From the NCBI GenBank assembly GCA_946887065.1, contig CAMPKL010000027.1:1-14380 (forward strand): a stretch of 14,380 nt of DNA. The letters run 5' to 3'. A program made the translations under genes and the position numbers. How positions within the stretch are numbered: the first letter of the stretch is position 1; every line of letters begins with the position of its first letter. Under the pieces are notes generated by a model. The model worked only from the letters and a program-made list of their open reading frames with translations, was not told where the DNA came from and searched no databases. Of this stretch, positions 1 through 6,756 are shown in pieces. This DNA is from an uncultured Bryobacterales bacterium. GTDB taxonomy: Bacteria > Acidobacteriota > Terriglobia > Bryobacterales > UBA6623.

Positions 1-57
1 GTGGCGCTCGAAGGCCGGATTAGCGACAATGCATCGGACTCAGCCCGCCCAACCAAC

Positions 58-1710
58 ATGACTTCCGTACTCAACGGCGTCGACTACGTCGTCCTCGCGC
101 TCTATTTCCTCGTGCTCATCGGCATAGCCGTTTGGGTGGCACTGCAAAAAAACAAGAGCACCGAAGACTACTTCCTAGCCGGACGCCATGTCGGCTGGTT
201 CGTCATCGGCTGCTCGATCTTCGCCTCCAACATCGGCTCCGAACACGTCGTAGGACTCGCCGGCACCGGTTTTGAGTCCGGAACCCCGATGGCGCACTAC
301 GAACTCCACGCCTGGATCGTTTTGTTGCTCGGCTGGCTGTTCCTGCCCTTCTACATGCGCAGCGGCGTCTTCACCACGCCCGAATTTTTAGAGAGGCGCT
401 TCGACGAACGCTCGCGCTGGTTCCTGTCTCTGTTCTCGATCGTGGCCTACGTATTGACCAAGGTCTCGATTACGATCTACGCCGGAGGCATCGTCGTCTC
501 GGAGTTGATGGGCATTCCCTTCTGGTACGGGGCCATCGGCATCGTCATCTTTACCGGCATCTACACCATCATCGGCGGCCTCAAAGCCGTGGTCTACACC
601 GAGGCTTTCCAAACAATCATCCTGATTGCCGGCTCCTCCATCATCACTTTCCTTGGGCTGCGCGAAGCCGGCGGCTGGGCGCAAGTGCGGGCGACCGTGA
701 CCGCCATCCATCCCGACCACTTCAACATGTGGCGTCCCATGACCGATCCGGCATTTCCCTGGACAGGCCTGCTGATCGGCGGCACGATCGTCGGCATCTG
801 GTATTGGTGCACCGACCAATACATCGTGCAGCGAGCGCTGGCCGCACAAAACATCACAATCGGCCGTCGCGGCGCCATCTTCGGCGCGTACCTCAAGCTA
901 ACGCCGATCTTGATCTTTCTTATCCCCGGCATCATCGCGCTTGCTCTCACCATCCAGCAGCCGGAAATTTATAGCGTCGCCGCCGCCGACCGCGCCTTTC
1001 CCATGCTGGTTACCACGCTGTTGCCGACCGGGCTTAAGGGCCTCGTCGCCGGCGGCCTGATGGCGGCCTTGATGAGCTCGCTGGCCTCGGTCTTCAATTC
1101 GGCCTCGACCATTTTCACGCTGGACATTTACAAGAAGCTTAGGCCGAACAACACCGACCGGGAGCTGCTCAATGTGGGCCGCATCGCCACCGCCGTCATC
1201 GTCGTCGCGGGCCTGATTTGGATTCCGGTGATGAGCCGCATCGGCGGCGGCGTCATGTATCAATACCTGCAGAACGTGCAGTCCTACATCGCGCCTCCGG
1301 TCACCACCGTTTTCCTGCTGGGCATCTTGTGGAAGCGCGTCAACGCTCCCGCTGCCATCACAACGCTCATGGCGGGGCTGGTGTTGCTGGTCGTGAGGCT
1401 CGGCAGCGAAATCTACTACCAGTCCGACATTCTGGCCGGCACGAATCCCGGCGGAATGCTATTCGGCTTCGCCACAATCAACTTCTCCCATATGGCGATC
1501 TTCTTGTTCCTATTCTCGGTCGCCCTGTGCATCGCGGTCACGCTGATCACCAGCCCGCCCGACTACTCACGCATCCGCGGTCTCGCCTTCGGCACGCTCA
1601 CCGCCGAAGATCGCGCCGCAGCTCGCCTTAGCATCACCCCAATGGACATGGCCCTCTCCGCCGTCCTGGTCAGCATCGTCATCGGCATCCTCTCCTACTT
1701 CACCGGTTAA
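58..1710 (+). CDS. SGLT-like sodium/solute symporter (SSS family)
   Basis: Inner-membrane transporter of the solute:sodium symporter family (TC 2.A.21), expected to couple Na+ entry to uptake of a sugar or other small organic solute. From the ATG at 58 it is 550 aa, with many hydrophobic segments (about 8-30, 46-66, 84-100, later ones to the C-terminus). Family signatures are STEDYFLAGR (34-43), SIFASNIGSEHVVGLAG (53-69) and an LMSSLASVFNSASTIFT stretch near bases 1070-1120, matching the SGLT segment with the Na+-binding Ser/Thr residues. The QRALAA motif near base 830 also resembles sugar-transporting SGLT members. The frame is open back to a GTG at base 1, so a longer start inside or before the window is possible. 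ATG 58 places the first membrane helix normally, but has no clear Shine-Dalgarno. The sulfatase starts 10 bp after its stop, so the two are probably co-transcribed. The substrate cannot be read from the sequence. Confidence 0.88.
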   Translation: MTSVLNGVDYVVLALYFLVLIGIAVWVALQKNKSTEDYFLAGRHVGWFVIGCSIFASNIGSEHVVGLAGTGFESGTPMAHYELHAWIVLLLGWLFLPFYMRSGVFTTPEFLERRFDERSRWFLSLFSIVAYVLTKVSITIYAGGIVVSELMGIPFWYGAIGIVIFTGIYTIIGGLKAVVYTEAFQTIILIAGSSIITFLGLREAGGWAQVRATVTAIHPDHFNMWRPMTDPAFPWTGLLIGGTIVGIWYWCTDQYIVQRALAAQNITIGRRGAIFGAYLKLTPILIFLIPGIIALALTIQQPEIYSVAAADRAFPMLVTTLLPTGLKGLVAGGLMAALMSSLASVFNSASTIFTLDIYKKLRPNNTDRELLNVGRIATAVIVVAGLIWIPVMSRIGGGVMYQYLQNVQSYIAPPVTTVFLLGILWKRVNAPAAITTLMAGLVLLVVRLGSEIYYQSDILAGTNPGGMLFGFATINFSHMAIFLFLFSVALCIAVTLITSPPDYSRIRGLAFGTLTAEDRAAARLSITPMDMALSAVLVSIVIGILSYFTG

Positions 1711-1720
1711 CATCGGACAG

Positions 1721-3166
1721 ATGACAACACGCGAGCCGTCTAGACTCCTTCTTGCCTTCGGAGCTTTGGCGCTGCTCCTTGCACAGGTAACGAAGGCGGC
1801 TCCGCCCAATATCGTCGTGTTTATCGCCGACGATCTTGGCGCCAACGATATCGGCCCCTACGGCAATCCGGTGGTTCGAACTCCGAACCTGGACGCGCTG
1901 GCCAACGACGCCCTGCTGTTCAATCGCGCCTTTGCCGGTTCCCCTACCTGTTCCCCGTCACGCGCTTCGCTTTACAGCGGAATGCTGCCCTTTCGCAACG
2001 GCGCGCACGCCAACCATGCGGGCGTTAAGCAAGGTGTGCGCACTCTCTCCGCTTATCTGAAGCCGCTTGGCTATAGAGTCGCCATCGCCGGCAAGTTTCA
2101 TGTCGGGCCGATGGCCGCCTTCCCTTTCGAACTGATTCACCACTCCGACGTGCCCGAACCCGGCCATGAAGGACAAGGCGTGCTCTGGACCGATCTCAAC
2201 ATGGAGCCGGTCGATAAATGGATCGCAGCTGCGTCGAAAGACGACACGCCGTTCATGCTGGTCGTCGCCGATCACAGCCCACACGTCTACTGGCCGGACA
2301 AAGCCGACTACGATCCTTCGGCCGTCGACGTTCCTTACATCCACACCAACACCGAAGAAACACGTCGCGCTCGAGCTCGATACTACACAGACATCTCCAA
2401 GATGGACCGCAACGTCGGCAAGCTGCTCGAAAGCCTGGAGAAGAATAGCTTGACCGGGAACACGGTCGTGATCTTCACCGCCGACCAAGGTCCGCAGTGG
2501 CCTTTCGGCAAATGGAATCTCTACGACTACGGCGTACAAGTTCCTCTTTTGATCCGCTGGCCCGGTATGGCGGCGAAGGGCGCCGAGACCGACGCGCTGG
2601 TTTCCTTGGTCGATGTGCTGCCGACCATCGTCGAGATCGCTGGAGGCGCAGCTCCCAAGCAAGGCGCCGAGATCGATGGCACAAGCCTGCTGCCTCTTTT
2701 GCGCGGTGAAGTCAGCCAGGTTCGCGACGCAGTCTTCGCCAGTCACACCGGCGACGGCACGATGAACCAGGCGCCCATGCGCATGATCCGCACCACCCGC
2801 TATAAGTACATCCTGAACCTAGCGCCCGAAGTCACCTACACAACGCACATCGACAAGTCAGGCGTTGTCGGCTACGGCGAAGAATATTGGCCGTCGTGGC
2901 GGGAACGCTCTTTCGAAGACCCGCTGTCCGCTGCCGTCTTGTGGCGTTATCACAACCGCCCCAAAGAAGAACTCTACGACATCCGCGAGGACCCCAACGA
3001 AACGCGCAACCTCGCCGCCGATCCCCACTACGAAGACCAATTGCAGGAACTCCGCTCCCGGGTAGAGGTATGGCGGCAACAACAAGGGGATCAAGAAACT
3101 GGGGTTTTTCAGCCGCCGCCACGCGACCCTAACGCCCCGCCGATAGCGCCCTACATCTTTGAGTAG
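1721..3166 (+). CDS. Secreted sulfatase, N-sulfoglucosamine sulfohydrolase-like
   Basis: Type I (formylglycine-dependent) sulfatase of the alkaline phosphatase superfamily, 481 aa, with an N-terminal signal peptide (about 1-26, ending TKA-A). The modified cysteine lies in CSPSR (C77-R81). Other expected active-site residues are D37/D38 in FIADD, K125 and H127 in GKFHVGP, H185/H188 in DHSPH, D255/Q256 in FTADQG and K264 in FGKWNLYD. GKxHVGP, a PYxxNT-like segment (PYIHTNT, 206-212) and CSPSR resemble human SGSH (heparan N-sulfatase), so an N- or O-sulfated glycan or amino sugar is a reasonable substrate; this is inferred from motif memory, not a search. Q256 replaces the commoner Asn metal ligand. 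The cysteine-type motif needs formylglycine formation by an FGE or anSME encoded elsewhere, because the FGE-like protein in this window lacks catalytic cysteines. It follows the symporter by 10 bp, suggesting uptake and desulfation of the same material. No strong Shine-Dalgarno is seen, so translational coupling is likely. Confidence 0.92.
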   Translation: MTTREPSRLLLAFGALALLLAQVTKAAPPNIVVFIADDLGANDIGPYGNPVVRTPNLDALANDALLFNRAFAGSPTCSPSRASLYSGMLPFRNGAHANHAGVKQGVRTLSAYLKPLGYRVAIAGKFHVGPMAAFPFELIHHSDVPEPGHEGQGVLWTDLNMEPVDKWIAAASKDDTPFMLVVADHSPHVYWPDKADYDPSAVDVPYIHTNTEETRRARARYYTDISKMDRNVGKLLESLEKNSLTGNTVVIFTADQGPQWPFGKWNLYDYGVQVPLLIRWPGMAAKGAETDALVSLVDVLPTIVEIAGGAAPKQGAEIDGTSLLPLLRGEVSQVRDAVFASHTGDGTMNQAPMRMIRTTRYKYILNLAPEVTYTTHIDKSGVVGYGEEYWPSWRERSFEDPLSAAVLWRYHNRPKEELYDIREDPNETRNLAADPHYEDQLQELRSRVEVWRQQQGDQETGVFQPPPRDPNAPPIAPYIFE

Positions 3167-3255
3167 CTTGAGTTCCTTTTTAAGACTCCTGCCGCAACGG
3201 TCCACCTAGTAGAATCTCCATGGTGGTAGGCGTTGCTTACAATGGGCGCGAGCGC

Positions 3256-5241
3256 ATGACCAGACACATTCTCCCCATCACGATCCTCGCGGCCCTGCTG
3301 GCCGCGGCTCCCCAGGCTAGCGCTCAAGGCGATCGGCCCGGCCGCGGTCAGTTTGAGACCAGTTGCGCCGGCTGCCACGGCGGCGACGGCGCCGGCGGAG
3401 AGCATGCGCCGTCGATCATCGCCCGCGTGTTCGATCTCGATGACGCGCACCTGGCGGGGGTTATCCGTAACGGCTTGCCGACGCGCGGCATGCCGTCCTT
3501 CCAAATGTCCGACAGCGATATGAAGGTGTTGATCCGCTTTCTGCGCACTCTGCGGCCCCCGCGACGTTTTGGAGGCGGCGATGCAGAGGTCGAGCGCGCA
3601 TCGGTCCAAACCGTCGACGGCAAGACTTTTGATGGCGTCGTCCTCGGCCGCGGACCCAGTGAGCTGCAACTGCGCAGCGACGACGGTGCGATCCATCTGT
3701 TCCGCACCGCCGGCGACAAGTATCGCGAAGTGACCTCCGAGGTGAACTGGTCTTCCTATGACGGCAAGACTCTGGGCTATCGCTACAGCGACATGGACCA
3801 GATCAACGAGTCGAACATCAATCGGCTAGCCCCGGCATGGCTGTTCAACTTCTCCACCACCACTCGCCTGCAAACCACCCCCGTGGTGGTCGACGGCATC
3901 ATGTACGTCACCTCCGGCAATGAATGCTATGCGCTCGACGCCGGCAGCGGACGCGAACTCTGGCACTTCCAACAGCCCCTCACCGAAGGTCTGGTCGGCA
4001 ACGCGCGCGGCAACATCAACCGCGGCGTCGCCATTGCCGGCGACCGCGTCTTCATGGTCACGGACCACGCCCATCTACTGGCCCTCAACCGCTACACAGG
4101 CGAAGTCGTCTGGAACACACAGATGGCGGACTGGCGGATGAACTACAACGCCACAGGCGCGCCGTTGGTCGTCAACAATCTCGTCGTCGCCGGGACCGCC
4201 GGAGGCGAGCAGGGCGTGCGCGGTTTTCTCGCCGCCTATGACCAGGAGACAGGCAAAGAAGCCTGGCGCTTTTGGACCGTGCCCCTGCCCGGCGAGCCCG
4301 GCGCGGAAACCTGGGACGGCATCGACCTGGAGCACGGCGGCGCTCCCACCTGGATGTCCGGCAGCTTCGACCCGGAGCTGAACATGATCTACTGGCCCAC
4401 CGGCAACGCCGGGCCCGACCTGAACGGCGACCGCCGTAAGGGCGACAACCTCTATTCGGCTTCGGTGGTGGCGCTGGACGCCACGACCGGCGAGCTCAAG
4501 TGGCACTACCAGTTCACGCCGCATGACGAGTGGGACTGGGACGCCACGCAACCTTCCGCCCTAATCGACGCCGAATGGAAAGGCGAACCGCGCAAGCTCA
4601 TGCTGCACGCCGACCGCAACGGCTTCTTCTACGTCTTCGACCGCACCAACGGCGAGCTGTTGAACGCCACGCCCCTAGTAAAGAAGCTGACCTGGGCCAG
4701 CGGCATTGGAAAAGACGGGCGGCCCATCGAGAATCCCAATCAGCGCCCCACACCGGAAGGCACGCTGATCTGCCCCGCGCTGGTCGGCGGCACCAACTGG
4801 TTTTCCACCGCCTACAATCCCGCCACCGGCCTCTATTACGTCAACACCCAAGAGAGTTGCGCCATCTTCACCAAGCGCGAAGTAGAGTGGGCCCCGTTGC
4901 AGAGTTTCTGGGGCGGCTCAACCCGCCGCGCGCCGGATGACACGAATCAGATGGTTCTCCGCGCCCTCAACATCGAAACCGGCGAATACGTCTGGGAAGT
5001 GCCGCAGGTCGAGGGGCCCGGACCGCGCGCCGGCCTGCTATCCACCGCCGGCGGCCTCGTCTTCCTGCCCGACGCATCCGGCTCGTTCACCGCGGTCGAC
5101 GCCGCCACCGGAGAGCGCCTCTGGGAGTTCCCGGCGAATCAGAGTTGGCGAGCTTCCCCGGCCACCTACATGTTCGACGGCAAACAGTACATCGCCATCG
5201 CCGCCGGACCTTCGATTCTGACCTTTGCGCTGACCGAATAG
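3256..5241 (+). CDS. Cytochrome c-PQQ-dependent dehydrogenase fusion
   Basis: Periplasmic quinoprotein dehydrogenase, 661 aa from the ATG at 3256, chosen because it begins a clean signal peptide (1-23, ending ASA-Q). An in-frame ATG at 3220 would add 12 non-signal residues. A cytochrome c domain comes first: CAGCH (C37-H41) binds haem and M79 in RGMPSF is the probable sixth ligand. A short beta-rich segment follows (about 105-165, with DGKTFDGVVLGR). The rest is a PQQ beta-propeller with repeats such as YALDAGSGRELWHF, ALNRYTGEVVWN, ALDATTGELKWHY and AVDAATGERLWEF. The catalytic segment HDEWDWDA gives D427 as the likely catalytic base and D429 two residues on, the pattern linked to lanthanide binding. 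The vicinal Cys-Cys of many alcohol dehydrogenases is absent; GLVGNARGNINRG occupies roughly that place. The expected reaction is oxidation of an alcohol or sugar with electrons passed to the fused haem. The gene starts 89 bp after the sulfatase; a -10-like TAGAAT at 3210-3215 could give it its own promoter, though no matching -35 is visible. Confidence 0.9.
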   Translation: MTRHILPITILAALLAAAPQASAQGDRPGRGQFETSCAGCHGGDGAGGEHAPSIIARVFDLDDAHLAGVIRNGLPTRGMPSFQMSDSDMKVLIRFLRTLRPPRRFGGGDAEVERASVQTVDGKTFDGVVLGRGPSELQLRSDDGAIHLFRTAGDKYREVTSEVNWSSYDGKTLGYRYSDMDQINESNINRLAPAWLFNFSTTTRLQTTPVVVDGIMYVTSGNECYALDAGSGRELWHFQQPLTEGLVGNARGNINRGVAIAGDRVFMVTDHAHLLALNRYTGEVVWNTQMADWRMNYNATGAPLVVNNLVVAGTAGGEQGVRGFLAAYDQETGKEAWRFWTVPLPGEPGAETWDGIDLEHGGAPTWMSGSFDPELNMIYWPTGNAGPDLNGDRRKGDNLYSASVVALDATTGELKWHYQFTPHDEWDWDATQPSALIDAEWKGEPRKLMLHADRNGFFYVFDRTNGELLNATPLVKKLTWASGIGKDGRPIENPNQRPTPEGTLICPALVGGTNWFSTAYNPATGLYYVNTQESCAIFTKREVEWAPLQSFWGGSTRRAPDDTNQMVLRALNIETGEYVWEVPQVEGPGPRAGLLSTAGGLVFLPDASGSFTAVDAATGERLWEFPANQSWRASPATYMFDGKQYIAIAAGPSILTFALTE

Positions 5242-5264
5242 CCGCAGCCTTTTTGGGGCCGCCG

Positions 5265-5285
5265 CCGTAGGGTGTAACCCAGCGG
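5265..5285. terminator. Imperfect hairpin between convergent genes
   Basis: The 50-bp gap between the convergent stops of the quinoprotein and amidohydrolase genes contains CCG-TA-GGGT-GTA-ACCC-AG-CGG. It folds with four pairs (GGGT/ACCC), one A-A mismatch, one T-G wobble and three outer C-G pairs. A pyrimidine-rich stretch follows on the plus strand, but there is no long T run on either side. It is at most a weak bidirectional terminator. Confidence 0.3.
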
Positions 5286-5291
5286 TCTCTC

Positions 5292-6713
5292 CTATTCGCT
5301 TGCAGCCTTGATGCCCACGCCGCCCGCCGCGCCTTCCACGAACTCACCGTCCTTTAAGGCCGCAACGCCGTTGACGAACACGTGCTGAAAGCCCTTCGAA
5401 TAACGGGCAGGATCCTCGAAGGTGGCCTCTTCGTTCACCGCGGCCGGATCGAAGACGACGATATCCGCGTCGGCGCCGGCTTCCAGGCGGCCCTTGCGGG
5501 CCATCATCGGCGCTCGTTTCTCCAGACGCCGGGCCGGCTGGATGGTCATCTTGGCCAGCGCCTCGTTCAGCGTCAAAGCCTTTTCGTCGCGGACGTAATG
5601 CCCTAGTACGCGAGCAAAAGTGCCGAACGTACGCGGATGCGCCTTACCGTTGACCAGCCACATGCCGTCCGAGGCGATCATCGTCATCGGGTGAGCAACG
5701 AGCGCCTTGACGGTGTCGAGGCTGTACGTCGCCGGCGAGATGATCGTGCCGCCCAGCGCGCGGTACTTGGCGAAGCTTTCGCGGTTCAGGGCCTCGCCCG
5801 TATCGACCCAAGTGAATCCCGCGAATCGTTCGTCCGAGTAAGACTCCCAGTCGTCATATTGGTGCGAGTCGATCATCGTCGAGCCGCGGTTGTAGGGATA
5901 GCACTCGGTCGTCACATCCAAACCCCGGTCGCGGGCGGCTTGGATGCGTTCGAGGTACTGCAAGGCGCGATCGCCTCCGCTGGAGTTGACATGAACGATA
6001 TGCAACGACGCGCCCGTCTCCTCGGCCGCCGTAAAAACTTCATCGAGATTCGAGAAATCCCCCGGGTCGGCCCGTACGTGCACGTGTGCGGCCGCGCCGG
6101 CGGCAGCCGCCGCGGCGAAAGCGGCGCGGAGTTCTTCCGCATTGATTCCCGGCGTGTACACGATACCGAACCCGACCGCGACCGCTCCTTCCTTCAGGCC
6201 GGTCTCGATCCGTTCCACCGTCGCGGCGATCTGCTCCTCGCTCGCGGGCTTATCGCTCGACTCGTTCGCTGCCAGTCCCGTATTGCGGCCAAACATCACC
6301 ACGTTCCGCGAATAGGGATGAGAGGCCGCCGCGCCGAAGTTGACGGGGGTGACGCCTTCGCGTTCCGCGTACCAAGCGGCTACGTTCTCCACGCCGATCT
6401 CAAGTTCCAACGACGACGTGATGCCGTCGTAGATTTGTGCGCGATAGTTCGCCGGGCTGTCGCCGTGGCGGTGCAGGTCGATAAAGCCGGGAGCAACGAC
6501 CAGACCGGATACGTCGAGTTCCGTTGTACCGCGAAGCTCATCCTCGCTGACGGCGGCGATCGTCCGCCCTTGAATGCCGACATTGCGGACCGCGTCCAAT
6601 CCCGAAGCCGGATCGATCACCCGGCCCCCGGTCAAGACCACGTCGTAGACTGGCCCTTGGGCGCAACCCAGCGCTGCCAAAATCAAAACCAACAACACAT
6701 GGACCGCTCGCAT
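5292..6713 (-). CDS. D-aminoacylase-like amidohydrolase, predicted lipoprotein
   Basis: Metal-dependent amidohydrolase of the N-acyl-D-amino-acid deacylase/dihydroorotase-like group, 473 aa, expected to hydrolyse an amide bond outside the cytoplasm. Residues 1-17 form a hydrophobic signal ending LAALGC, a plausible lipobox with C17 as the lipidated cysteine. The N-terminal beta domain has YDVVLTGGRVIDPASG. Metal-binding candidates are H81/H83 (DLHRHGD), H210/H212 (AHVHVR), H241 (HIVHVNSSG) and D349 (MIASDG). The C-terminal KGRLEAGADADIVVFDP is typical of the family. Where canonical D-aminoacylases have a cysteine ligand in a GNCG-like context, this protein reads GITSSLELEIG with E103/E105, so the metal centre or substrate may differ. 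There is an alanine-rich helix at 198-209. It lies 43 bp downstream of the sensor kinase on the same strand, but a hairpin and a -10-like TATGAT lie between them, so separate transcription is possible. The substrate is unknown; an N-acyl amino acid or related amide is the family default. Confidence 0.85.
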   Translation of the reverse strand: MRAVHVLLVLILAALGCAQGPVYDVVLTGGRVIDPASGLDAVRNVGIQGRTIAAVSEDELRGTTELDVSGLVVAPGFIDLHRHGDSPANYRAQIYDGITSSLELEIGVENVAAWYAEREGVTPVNFGAAASHPYSRNVVMFGRNTGLAANESSDKPASEEQIAATVERIETGLKEGAVAVGFGIVYTPGINAEELRAAFAAAAAAGAAAHVHVRADPGDFSNLDEVFTAAEETGASLHIVHVNSSGGDRALQYLERIQAARDRGLDVTTECYPYNRGSTMIDSHQYDDWESYSDERFAGFTWVDTGEALNRESFAKYRALGGTIISPATYSLDTVKALVAHPMTMIASDGMWLVNGKAHPRTFGTFARVLGHYVRDEKALTLNEALAKMTIQPARRLEKRAPMMARKGRLEAGADADIVVFDPAAVNEEATFEDPARYSKGFQHVFVNGVAALKDGEFVEGAAGGVGIKAASE

Positions 6714-6720
6714 GCGCTAG

Positions 6721-6726
6721 ATCATA
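6721..6726 (-). promoter_or_regulatory. -10-like TATGAT, possible leaderless start
   Basis: On the minus strand TATGAT (5 of 6 matches to TATAAT) lies 7 nt before the ATG at 6713. No Shine-Dalgarno is visible in those 7 nt and no good -35 is seen at 17 bp. If used, the transcript would begin at or next to the ATG of the amidohydrolase gene. Confidence 0.35.
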
Positions 6727-6731
6727 CCGGA

Positions 6732-6746
6732 ACGGCCGGCGGCCGT
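6732..6746 (-). terminator. Perfect GC hairpin after the kinase gene
   Basis: ACGGCC-GGC-GGCCGT is a perfect 6-bp stem with a 3-nt loop, 10 bp beyond the kinase stop codon and before the amidohydrolase start. The minus-strand sequence after the stem is not T-rich, so it is not a classical intrinsic terminator. It could attenuate read-through or stabilise the 3' end of the porin-kinase transcript. Confidence 0.4.
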
Positions 6747-6756
6747 CGTGTTCTTT

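Noticed and set aside
3168..3215. Full promoter TTGAGT/TAGAAT before the quinoprotein gene
   Set aside because: The two hexamers are 36 bp apart and no other -35 lies at 16-18 bp from TAGAAT; only the -10-like element is noted.
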